64,000 nt of DNA from Acidimicrobiia bacterium (lineage in GTDB: Bacteria > Actinomycetota > Acidimicrobiia > Acidimicrobiales > Poriferisodalaceae). Shown here piece after piece: positions 53,177-60,738 of the stretch. Location of the stretch: the NCBI GenBank assembly GCA_022820925.1, contig JAJEEO010000002.1:1-64000 (forward strand). The letters run 5' to 3'. Position 1 is the first letter of the stretch. The number at the start of each line of letters is the position of its first letter. The notes beneath the pieces are model-generated. The model did no database searches. It had not been told where the DNA came from and saw only the letters and a list, made by a program, of their open reading frames with translations. The translations under genes were made by a program, and so were the position numbers.

Positions 53177-53261
53177 CCGCGGAGTGCTGCCGATCAGGCG
53201 AGCGGATCCCGCTCGGCTGGCGCGGCTGGTCCGTGCTGACCGTTCAAGTTGACCCTGCCTG

Positions 53262-54260
53262 CTATTGGCCGGTCGCGATCGAGCCGTCCGCGATGCCTGC
53301 GATGGTTGCCTCAGCGGCCTCTTGGATCGCAGCATCAAGGCCGAAGCCGTCGTTGAACTCGATCACGATGCCGCCGTTGGCAAGCGTGGCGGTCATCACT
53401 TCGCCGCCGAGTGTGCCGCTCTCGATCTTGTCGATCATCTCGTTGAGCAGCACCTCCCAGTGATACACCTGCGAAGCCACCACGATGCTCTCGCCGAGCG
53501 CGGTCTGATTGGCCTGGGTGCCGAACCACGCCACGCCGTGCTCGTTGGCGACACCGGTCGCACCCACGACCATCTGCGCCGAACCGGTCAGCACGTCAGC
53601 ATCGTTGGAGATGTGGGCTTCGGCAGCTTCAGCCGCCAGCGCCACATCGCTGAACGAGTCGGTGTACACGATGTTGGTCGTCACCGACGAGTCCTGCGCG
53701 GCTACGCCGGCTGCGAAGCCGTCGACGTAGAGCTTGGCGTCGCCGACCTCGATCGGGCCGATCACGCCGACCACTCCGGTGCCTGTGATCTGGGCTGCGA
53801 TGGTGCCGGAGACGTACCCGCCCTGGTCCGAACGGACGGTGTAGGCGAAGACGTTGTCGAGGCCCTTGAAGTCGACGGCCGTGCCCCAGGCGAATGAGGT
53901 GTCGGGGAAGTCCGGCGCGATTTCCTCGAGCGGACCGCCGTATTGGCTGCCATGGGCGATCACCAGGTCGAAGCCGTCCTCGGCATAACCACGAATCGCC
54001 GCAGCGGCCTCCTCCACGATAAACGTGCCGTCGGTCACGGCGACCTCGATTTCTCGCGTCTCGCCGACCGCGTTCACTGCATCGACCATGCTCTGGGTGA
54101 ATGCCAAGTCGTTGCTGGCGCTCGGCGCGACGATGGCAATCCGGATCGGACCTGCATCCTCCTCATCGTCGCCGGTGCAGCCCGCAGCGAGCAGCAGTAC
54201 GACTGCAGCAACCGCGACGAGCTTGGCGACGAGCGACCTGCGTGTGGTTTTCCTCAACAT
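53262..54260 (-). CDS. BMP family substrate-binding lipoprotein
   Basis: A 332-residue secreted lipoprotein. A basic N terminus, hydrophobic stretch and lipobox LAAGC put the lipidated Cys at C28. The mature domain has the BMP/PnrA-like periplasmic-binding fold: [48 protein letters not shown], and [32 protein letters not shown]. PnrA-type proteins bind purine nucleosides; others bind related ligands such as allantoin-like compounds. GGGAGGGA before the ATG is strong. It may also be made from its own promoter (TAGCAT at 54354-54359). Confidence 0.9.
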   Translation of the reverse strand: MLRKTTRRSLVAKLVAVAAVVLLLAAGCTGDDEEDAGPIRIAIVAPSASNDLAFTQSMVDAVNAVGETREIEVAVTDGTFIVEEAAAAIRGYAEDGFDLVIAHGSQYGGPLEEIAPDFPDTSFAWGTAVDFKGLDNVFAYTVRSDQGGYVSGTIAAQITGTGVVGVIGPIEVGDAKLYVDGFAAGVAAQDSSVTTNIVYTDSFSDVALAAEAAEAHISNDADVLTGSAQMVVGATGVANEHGVAWFGTQANQTALGESIVVASQVYHWEVLLNEMIDKIESGTLGGEVMTATLANGGIVIEFNDGFGLDAAIQEAAEATIAGIADGSIATGQ

Positions 54261-54353
54261 GTGTTCCCTCCCGGATCGGCCGTGTGACGGACGCTCGCTG
54301 GACTTGTTCAGTGCCTCGCAGCACGGTCCAGCGGAGCCCTTGGCCTGCAGGCG

Positions 54354-54359
54354 ATGCTA
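54354..54359 (-). promoter_or_regulatory. Possible -10 box for BMP gene
   Basis: TAGCAT on the minus strand in the 180-bp gap between the permease and the BMP gene, giving a leader of roughly 85 nt. It would allow extra expression of the binding protein, as is common for ABC importers. Confidence 0.35.
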
Positions 54360-54440
54360 GGCCACCCCGAATGGGCCAAGTGATTCTGCGCCCGCAGGGC
54401 CCTCAGCGGCCCCACATGCAGGCACCTTGTGCGGCCGCGG

Positions 54441-55373
54441 TCAGTTGTCTCGTTCGAATGGAACCGTGAGCGCCGACGGCGCCCCGATGCGACGGCTGAC
54501 CAGCACGAGCACCACGATGGTCAGGATCGCCGGTGCCATAGCCGCAATGGTCGAGTTGGCGCCGACGATGATGCCGAGCGTCTTGAGCTGCAGCACGGTC
54601 GACGACACGACGCCGAACAGCAGCGCCCCTGCCATCACCCCGCTTGAACGCCACGCCCCGAAATAGACGAGCGCCACTGCGATGAATCCCTGCCCCGAGG
54701 TGAGGTTCTGTTGGAAGATGCCGACGTCGAGAGCCAGCGTGCCGCCCGCGAGGCCGGCCATCACGTTGCCGATGATGATCGCCTGGGTGCGCACCACGTT
54801 GACGCGCACGCCGAGCGTGTCGGCGGCTTCGGGCGTCTCGCCCACCGCCCGCACATTGAGCCCGAATGTCGTGCGGTTCATGGCAAACCACACCACCGGC
54901 ACCAAGGCGAACGCCACGTAGGTGAGCACGCTGTGCTGAAAGAACAACTCCCCTACGACCGGTAGCTCTGAGAGCCCTCCCATGTCGAGGCCACGCAGAC
55001 CGTCGATCGGCACCGGCGTGCCGACTTGGTGGCGGAAGAGCAGGTCGGTGAAGCCCAGGCCGAACAGGAAGATGCCGATGCCGCTGATGCCTTGGGTGGC
55101 GTGCATGACCACCGTGATGAAGGCATACACGATGCCCATCGCCGCACCGGCGGCCATGGCCGCAATCACGCCGGCGACCACACTGCCGGTCCGCAGCGCT
55201 GTGATGTACGCGGCGTACGCCCCGATCAGCATCACGCCTTCGACGCCCAGATTCAGCACCCCCGCGCGCTGGCCGATGGTCTCGCCCAGCGCTGACAACA
55301 GGAACGGCGTCGCCAGCCGGATGCCCGATGCCAAGGTCGCTACCAGGACGCTCACGGTGAAGAAGTCGCTCAT
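54441..55373 (-). CDS. BMP-type ABC importer permease 2
   Basis: A 310-residue membrane permease of the BPD_transp_2 family with about eight to nine hydrophobic segments. GIRLATPFLLSALGETIGQRAGVLNLGVEGVMLIGAYAA is the hallmark N-terminal segment of YufQ/NupQ-type nucleoside permeases. Its ATG overlaps the stop of permease 1 by ATGA, so the two are made in step and should form the heterodimeric channel. Confidence 0.9.
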   Translation of the reverse strand: MSDFFTVSVLVATLASGIRLATPFLLSALGETIGQRAGVLNLGVEGVMLIGAYAAYITALRTGSVVAGVIAAMAAGAAMGIVYAFITVVMHATQGISGIGIFLFGLGFTDLLFRHQVGTPVPIDGLRGLDMGGLSELPVVGELFFQHSVLTYVAFALVPVVWFAMNRTTFGLNVRAVGETPEAADTLGVRVNVVRTQAIIIGNVMAGLAGGTLALDVGIFQQNLTSGQGFIAVALVYFGAWRSSGVMAGALLFGVVSSTVLQLKTLGIIVGANSTIAAMAPAILTIVVLVLVSRRIGAPSALTVPFERDN

Positions 55374-56518
55374 GCCCGGCCCCCGTAGCTCGAGATGCCG
55401 CCCGCCCAGGTCCTGAGCCGGTCACGCAAGCGCAGGCTCCCCACCACGAACACCACGACGACGCCGTTGAGCGCCACGACCAAGGCGGCTGGCACTTGGG
55501 TCGCCCGCTGCATGTCGCTGCCGCCGGTGAGCATGCCGCCGAAGAGGAACGATGCCGGCACCGTGAAGATCGGGTGCAATGCACCAAACAGCGCCGCCAC
55601 AATGCCGTTGAAGCCGGCATTCTGGGTGAACGCTGCAGCACCGCCTTCGCCGATGAGGCGATGCGACTCGCTGCCGAACACCAGCACAGCTCCGGCAATG
55701 CCGCAGCAGGCCCCGCTGAACGCAAGGGCCTGGGTGATGCTCTTCTTCACGGCCATGCCGGCGTATTGGGACGCGTCGGGATTGTGGCCCACCGAGCGCA
55801 GCCGCATGCCGAGCGCGCTGCGGAACAGCAGCAGGTAGCCCAGCACCGCCACCAGGATCGCGATGAGCACGCCGATGTGCAGCCGGGTCCCGCCGGGGAG
55901 CAACGGCAAGTCGGCATTCTCGCTGAGGCGCCGGGTCTGTTGGATCTTGATGGCGCCCGGCTCGATCAGGAGATCCTGCAGCAGGAAGCTCAGGAAATGG
56001 AACGCAACGAGGTTCATCATGATGGTGGACAGGATCTCGTTGACGCCCGCGTAGGCCTTGAGCGCCCCCGGAATCGCACCCCAGAAGCCGCCGCCGATCG
56101 CTCCCGCAACGATCACCATGGGCACCAGCAGCACCCGTGGCACGTCGTCGAACGCCATCGATGTGACCGTGGCGGTGATTGCGCCCAGGATGATCTGACC
56201 CTCGCCGCCGATGTTGATCACATCGGTGCGAAAGGCGATGCAGATGCCGACGCCGACAAGGGCGAGCGGCATGGCCCGCACGGCAGTGTCTGCGAGATTG
56301 TCAGCTCCCCCGAACGCACCGGTGATGAGCTCCCGGTACGCCACGAGCGGGTTTGCGCCGAAAGCAAGGAGCATTGCCGCGCCCACCAAGAGCGCCGCGA
56401 TGGCCGCTGTCGCCGGCACTGCGACGCCGACGAACGGGCGCAGCAGCCGGGCCAGTCGGCCGGCAGCTAGCTCCGGCGGGGCGTCATCGGGGTCGGCCGA
56501 CAGCTGTCCGAGTGCCAT
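55370..56518 (-). CDS. BMP-type ABC importer permease 1
   Basis: A 382-residue permease of the BPD_transp_2 family (YufP/NupP-like), longer at its N terminus than permease 2. Motifs: MPLALVGVGICIAFRTDVINIGGEGQIILGA and RSVGHNPDASQYAGMAVKKSITQALAFSGACCGIAGA. About ten transmembrane segments. It is the first gene of the importer operon, with GGAGGGGGG just upstream of the ATG. The crotonase-fold gene lies 32 bp further upstream on the same strand, so the importer may be co-transcribed with the YgeX/SsnA-type genes. Confidence 0.9.
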   Translation of the reverse strand: MALGQLSADPDDAPPELAAGRLARLLRPFVGVAVPATAAIAALLVGAAMLLAFGANPLVAYRELITGAFGGADNLADTAVRAMPLALVGVGICIAFRTDVINIGGEGQIILGAITATVTSMAFDDVPRVLLVPMVIVAGAIGGGFWGAIPGALKAYAGVNEILSTIMMNLVAFHFLSFLLQDLLIEPGAIKIQQTRRLSENADLPLLPGGTRLHIGVLIAILVAVLGYLLLFRSALGMRLRSVGHNPDASQYAGMAVKKSITQALAFSGACCGIAGAVLVFGSESHRLIGEGGAAAFTQNAGFNGIVAALFGALHPIFTVPASFLFGGMLTGGSDMQRATQVPAALVVALNGVVVVFVVGSLRLRDRLRTWAGGISSYGGRA

Positions 56519-56550
56519 ACCCCCCTCCCCGAGTGCGACTCAGGGGGTGT

Positions 56551-57327
56551 TTAGTCGAAATTCGGGGCGCGCTTTTCCACGAAGGCGCGTTGGGCCTCGC
56601 GAGCATCGCTGCTGTGGAACGTCTCGCCCTCCAGGCTGAGCGACAGCGGCAGGATCTGGGCGGACATCTGCCGGATCCAGTTGTTGATGGGCACCTTCGA
56701 GGCGCTGATGGCCTTTTGCGGCCCTGCAGCCAGCTGTGCCGCCTTCTCCAGCGCGGTATCGAGGATCGCGTCGTCGTCCACCAGGAAGTTGACGAGGCCC
56801 ATGTCGTAGAGCATCTCGCCAGTGACCCGTTCGCCGGTCATAAGGTGCCACTTCGCGCGATTCACGCCCATCAGCAACGGCCAGATGACCTGACCGCCGT
56901 CGCCGGCACCGATGCCCATGTTGACGTGCGTGTCGGCGAACACCGAGCTGTGACCTGCCACCACCACATCGCACAGCAGGGCGATGTTCGCGCCCAGACC
57001 CATGGCGTAGCCCTGTACGGCGGAGATGATCGGCTTGCGCAGTTCGAGCAGGTGGTCGACGATCTGACGGCCCTCCTCGAAGCTGACTGCCGGACCGCCG
57101 GTGTCGCTGAAATCGCCTCCGGCGCAGAACGCACGGCCCGTTCCCGCAAGCACCACGACCTTCACGTCGTCGTCGGTCTGCGCGTCACGGGTGAACGACG
57201 CCATCTCGTGGTGCATCTGGCCGTTGACGGCATTGAGCCGCTCAGGACGGTTCAGCGTGACGACTGCGACGCCGTTGTGGCGCTTCTCGATCAGCATCGC
57301 CCGGTAGTTCGCTTGGTCCAGCGGCAT
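56551..57327 (-). CDS. Enoyl-CoA hydratase/isomerase-family protein lacking both catalytic Glu
   Basis: A 258-residue crotonase-fold protein. The fold motifs NRPERLNAVN, GTGRAFCAGGDFSD and QGYAMGLGANIALLCD are present. The first catalytic Glu of rat crotonase (E144, in GGGCEL) is N here (GLGANI), and the second (E164, in QPE) is replaced in DTHVNMGIG. It is therefore unlikely to be a normal enoyl-CoA hydratase; an isomerase, hydrolase or other crotonase-fold activity is likelier. GGGGGAG lies 9 nt before the ATG. It sits between the DAP ammonia-lyase and the importer. Confidence 0.83.
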   Translation of the reverse strand: MPLDQANYRAMLIEKRHNGVAVVTLNRPERLNAVNGQMHHEMASFTRDAQTDDDVKVVVLAGTGRAFCAGGDFSDTGGPAVSFEEGRQIVDHLLELRKPIISAVQGYAMGLGANIALLCDVVVAGHSSVFADTHVNMGIGAGDGGQVIWPLLMGVNRAKWHLMTGERVTGEMLYDMGLVNFLVDDDAILDTALEKAAQLAAGPQKAISASKVPINNWIRQMSAQILPLSLSLEGETFHSSDAREAQRAFVEKRAPNFD

Positions 57328-57373
57328 GACGTGTCTCCCCCGTGTCCGTCTGCACGTGAGCGTTCAAGGTAGT

Positions 57374-57451
57374 GCGGTAAGGCTGTGCCCGACTGTGCTC
57401 ACCGTGTAGCGGTGAGGCTGTGCCCGACTGTGCTCACCGTGCAGCGGTGAG
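57374..57451. repeat. 35-bp tandem repeat at the 3' end of the DAP ammonia-lyase gene
   Basis: Two full units (57374-57408 and 57409-57443) beginning GCGGT(A/G)AGGCTGTGCCCGAC and ending TGCTCACCGTG(T/C)A, then a partial unit reaching 57451 inside the coding region. TCACCG and CGGTGA pair across each unit junction, forming a hairpin. The gene's stop codon (57434-57436) is within the second unit. Confidence 0.88.
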
Positions 57452-58600
57452 CACCCTGCCCACTTGGCTGTGAGGGCGGCCGACGATTCGCTCGTAGTTG
57501 GGCGGGTCGGTCGCGCCCTCGGTGACCATGACGAGCACGGTTGCGCTCGCGGGGTCCTCCAGCGCCGCTCGGCCCTGCTCGTCGGCGAGCAGTGCTCGCA
57601 CTCCGGCCAGTGAGGCGCTGCCGGTCTCGCCAGCCACGACCTGCGCATCGGCCAAGTCGGCCATCGCGCGGCCTGCGGCGTCGCTGTCCACCGACACGCA
57701 CCACTCCACGCCGCTGGCCATCATCGGCCACGCGAGCGGCGATGGCACACCGCAGTTGAGTCCCACCATGATCGAGCGGTGGGGACCCGGGGTTTCGGTG
57801 ATCTCCCCGTTGATCGTGGACATCTGCACGCAGTTGGCGTCGTCGGGCTCCACCGACACCAGCACCGGCCGGTGCTGACCGCTGCGGTAGTGGGTGACCG
57901 CCGCAGCCATGAAGGCCCCCACACCCACGGGGACCGCGACCAGATCCGGCTGGCCGATGCCGTTGGCGGCGAGCGCATCGTCGACCTCGGCGAAGATCGT
58001 CGTGTAGCCCTCGGCGACGTTGGCGGGAATGGTCTCGTAGCCAGGCCACGAGGTGTCCGACACCACCAGGCACCGATCACCGGCCATCTCGGCGCTCTGT
58101 TCGATCGCGTCGTCGTAGGTGCCGTCGACGACGGTCACGGTCGCGCTCTCGCCCTCGATGGCTGCAATGCGAGCCTCCGACGTGCCGTCGGGAACCAGGA
58201 TGTGGGCGTCGAAGCCCAGCAGCCGTGCCATGAACGCGACCGCTCGCCCGTGGTTGCCGTCGGTGGCAGCCGCGAGCGTCATCGGCCGCAGGTGCGCCAG
58301 GCTGGCCGCGAGCTCGTTGATGTTCGCCCATGGCGGCGGCTCGCCGCCGATGTGCTCGCAGATGGCGCGGTAGGACGCCCACGAGGCACCCAGGATCTTG
58401 AACGACGGCAGGCCCATCCGCTGGGTCTCGGCCTTCACCAGCACCCGTCCCACGCCGAGGCTGTCGGCCAGTCGGGGAGCATCGATGACCAGCGTCGGCG
58501 CGTACGCAGGCAGCCGGCGGTGAAACGCCATGACCTCCGGCGGCACGGCCGGCCAATTGCGCCCGTCGAACAGCGGGTTCCGGTTGACCAGTGCACCCAT
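57434..58600 (-). CDS. dpaL: Diaminopropionate ammonia-lyase (YgeX-like)
   Basis: A 388-residue fold-type II PLP enzyme with strong likeness to E. coli YgeX. YAPTLVIDAPRLADSLGV and LVKAETQRMGLPSFKILGASWA give the PLP lysine K68; TDGNHGRAVAFMARLLG, VPVGVGAFMAAAVTHY (glycine-rich phosphate loop) and MVGLNCGVPSPLAWPMM follow in the same order. YgeX turns 2,3-diaminopropionate into pyruvate and ammonia. GGGGAGG supports the ATG. It lies 24 bp downstream of the SsnA-like gene; E. coli ygeX and ssnA also belong to one purine-degradation cluster. A related ammonia-lyase or threonine dehydratase activity is possible. Confidence 0.85.
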   Translation of the reverse strand: MGALVNRNPLFDGRNWPAVPPEVMAFHRRLPAYAPTLVIDAPRLADSLGVGRVLVKAETQRMGLPSFKILGASWASYRAICEHIGGEPPPWANINELAASLAHLRPMTLAAATDGNHGRAVAFMARLLGFDAHILVPDGTSEARIAAIEGESATVTVVDGTYDDAIEQSAEMAGDRCLVVSDTSWPGYETIPANVAEGYTTIFAEVDDALAANGIGQPDLVAVPVGVGAFMAAAVTHYRSGQHRPVLVSVEPDDANCVQMSTINGEITETPGPHRSIMVGLNCGVPSPLAWPMMASGVEWCVSVDSDAAGRAMADLADAQVVAGETGSASLAGVRALLADEQGRAALEDPASATVLVMVTEGATDPPNYERIVGRPHSQVGRVLTAAR

Positions 58601-58624
58601 TGCTGACCTCCCCTGTCCGGAATC

Positions 58625-59674
58625 TCAGTCGAGCTCGTCGAGCGCCGCGAACAGCCGCTGCGCCTGTTCGGCTGCTTTGGCCCGCACCTCGGCAGGGTCG
58701 ACACGCGTCGCAGTTCCGCCCGCCAGCACCCGCTCGCCGTCGATCGTGACATCGAGGGCGTGCACGCCGGGCGTGTAGGCGAGATGCCACGGATCGGCGC
58801 TGGGATACGACCAGCGCACCGTGTCGCTGCGAGCTTCGGGCATCAGCTCCCAGCCCTGTGCGAGCCACGCCCACGGCGGGTCAGGAGAGGCGGTGACGTC
58901 GTGCTCGCGCAGCCGGGCGTAGGCCACACGGAACTCGTCGAGCATGTCGGCGCCTATGCCGTCGGTGCCGAGCGCGATGGGGTTCGTGGCGGCGAAGCGG
59001 GTGGGATCGGCGTAGCCGACCGCGTTGTTCATGTTGGAGCGCGGGTTGTGCACGAGGGTGCCCTCGAGTCCGTGGTCGGTGGGCAGGTGCACACCGTGGA
59101 TGAGCAGCCAGCGCTCGTCGCTGAGGCCGGCCAGCCGAACGGCGGCGTCGGCGTCGGGGGGGCCTTCCGCCACGTGAATGTGCACGCCCACGCCGTGGCG
59201 ACGGGCCACGTCGGCCGCCGCGGCCAGAGTGTCATCGGTGCAGGTGAATGCCGCGTGGACGCCGACGTAGCCACGGCCGCCTGCGGCGAGATAGCGCTCG
59301 TTCTCTGCGAGGCCGCGCTTGGCCCCGTCGGCGCCGTGACGGTCGGTGACGCCGTAGCAGCAGCTCACCCGCACGCCGACCTCGGCGCACGCCCGGGCGA
59401 TCACGTCGAGCGAGCCCTCGATGGCGTAGGGCGACTCGTGATGATCGACGATGGCCGTGCAGCCCGATGCCAGAGCCTCCAGCGCGCCGAGCTTCGCCGA
59501 CCACTCCAGCATCTCCAGGTCGAGCGCCCGGTCGAGGCGCCACCACACCAGTTCGAGGATCTCGGCGAAGCCGCCGGGTGTGCGCGGCGGCGCCGGCATG
59601 CCGCGTGCCAGCGCCGAATAGAGGTGGTGATGCGAGCACACCAGCCCCGGCGTCGTCGCACCCCCCTCGCTCAC
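58625..59674 (-). CDS. ssnA: SsnA-like amidohydrolase, short N terminus
   Basis: A 349-residue amidohydrolase closely resembling E. coli SsnA (about 440 residues): PGLVCSHHHLYSALARG (metal H15 and H17), LVWWRLDRALD, SGCTAIVDHHESP, VHNPRSNMNNAVGY and ALGTDGIGADMLDEF (catalytic Asp). The N-terminal half of the beta-sandwich, about 45-50 residues before HxH, is absent; the C-terminal sandwich strands are present. GTG 59674 is the likely start: TACGCT ends 7 nt upstream, and the frame further upstream runs antisense-like through the LLM gene with no conserved content. SsnA is thought to hydrolyse a purine-derived heterocycle. Confidence 0.82.
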   Translation of the reverse strand: MSEGGATTPGLVCSHHHLYSALARGMPAPPRTPGGFAEILELVWWRLDRALDLEMLEWSAKLGALEALASGCTAIVDHHESPYAIEGSLDVIARACAEVGVRVSCCYGVTDRHGADGAKRGLAENERYLAAGGRGYVGVHAAFTCTDDTLAAAADVARRHGVGVHIHVAEGPPDADAAVRLAGLSDERWLLIHGVHLPTDHGLEGTLVHNPRSNMNNAVGYADPTRFAATNPIALGTDGIGADMLDEFRVAYARLREHDVTASPDPPWAWLAQGWELMPEARSDTVRWSYPSADPWHLAYTPGVHALDVTIDGERVLAGGTATRVDPAEVRAKAAEQAQRLFAALDELD

Positions 59675-59681
59675 GGCTGCG

Positions 59682-59687
59682 AGCGTA
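59682..59687 (-). promoter_or_regulatory. -10 box, leaderless ssnA-like gene
   Basis: TACGCT on the minus strand, 7 nt before the GTG at 59674, between the LLM gene and the SsnA-like gene. It supports the short N terminus as genuine. Confidence 0.5.
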
Positions 59688-59736
59688 ACTCCCGGCCTCA
59701 GCGCCGATTGATCAGCCGTCTGGCGGCCCGATCCGC

Positions 59737-60672
59737 CTACTGACCGAACTCGGGCAGCAGCTCGACGAGACGGTTGAGCTGTGTGTCGACATCGGGCGAG
59801 GCCAGGCGGATGCAGATGTGCTCGCAGCCAGCGTCGATGTAGCTCTGCAGCCACGCAGCAATCTCGGCAGGCGTGCCCGACGTGGTGCCCATGATGCGCC
59901 GGAGCACCTCGATCTCGACGCCGTAGTAGAGCTTCGAATGCTCGGCCACCTCGGCGGCGGCGGTTGCCGGCTCGCCGATGTTGACCGTCAGGTAGGCCGC
60001 CGCAGTGATCGATGCCGGGTCCCGGCCTGCGTCGGCGGCATGGCTGCGCACGGTCGCGAGCTGTTCGGCGAAGGTCTCCGCGACCGGCGCCGTGGGGAAC
60101 CAGCCGTCGAAGTGCTGTCCTGCACGCTCGAGCCCGCGCGGGCCCGAGCCGCCCAGCCACAGGCGGGGCCCGCCATCGCTGACGCAGACCGGCTGCAGCC
60201 GCTGGCGGGCGGGTGTCTCCTCGGCTCGCCAGAGCTCACGGGCGCGGTGGACCACTTCCATCATCCGGGTGCCTCGCCGGTCGAAATCGGCCCCGACCAG
60301 ATCGAAGTCGGCGTTGACCTCCGCTCCGGGCGGACCTGCGCCGACACCCAGGATGAGCCTGCCGCCTGACAGCGCATCCACCGTGGCCGCCTGCTGGGCA
60401 AGCTGCGTGGCGCTGCGCATGGAGGCCAGCAGCACCGCCGTGCCGAGATCGATGCGTTCGGTGGCCGCCGCGACGGCTGCCAGCACCGAAAGCGGCTCGG
60501 CCCGCGGCTTCGCCAGCAGGGAGTCGCCGATCCACACCGCGTCGAAGCCAAGCTCTTCGGCTCGCACGGCCCACTCGACAAGGCGCCGGGGATCGCCGTC
60601 GTGCGGCGAATACATGGCCAGCTCTCGCGAGGGCAGCAGCAGACCGAAGGTGACTGATCCAGGTGACGTCAT
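59737..60672 (-). CDS. LLM class F420-type oxidoreductase
   Basis: A 311-residue luciferase-like protein: VTFGLLLPSRELAMYSPHD, LGFDAVWIGDSLLAKPRAEPLS, GTAVLLASMRSATQLAQQAATVDALSGGRLILGVGAG and LWLGGSGPRGLERAGQHFDGWFP. The cofactor is likely F420H2 or FMNH2. It lies between the XdhD-like and SsnA-like genes, so it may act in the same pathway; the pyrimidine-ring oxygenase RutA belongs to the same superfamily, but this protein is not recognisably RutA. A weak CAGAGT 7 nt before the ATG could be a -10 box. Confidence 0.83.
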   Translation of the reverse strand: MTSPGSVTFGLLLPSRELAMYSPHDGDPRRLVEWAVRAEELGFDAVWIGDSLLAKPRAEPLSVLAAVAAATERIDLGTAVLLASMRSATQLAQQAATVDALSGGRLILGVGAGPPGAEVNADFDLVGADFDRRGTRMMEVVHRARELWRAEETPARQRLQPVCVSDGGPRLWLGGSGPRGLERAGQHFDGWFPTAPVAETFAEQLATVRSHAADAGRDPASITAAAYLTVNIGEPATAAAEVAEHSKLYYGVEIEVLRRIMGTTSGTPAEIAAWLQSYIDAGCEHICIRLASPDVDTQLNRLVELLPEFGQ

Positions 60673-60738
60673 GGCGGGAACTCTGCCACCTGCGCGTCGC
60701 GAACGCGCCGTCGCAGCCGCGTGCTCTGAGGGGTATGC

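Noticed and set aside
59675..60160. N-terminal extension of the SsnA-like frame through the LLM gene
   Set aside because: The added residues are Arg/His-rich, match no amidohydrolase sandwich, and lie opposite reading of a conserved LLM gene; a -10 box sits just before the GTG at 59674.
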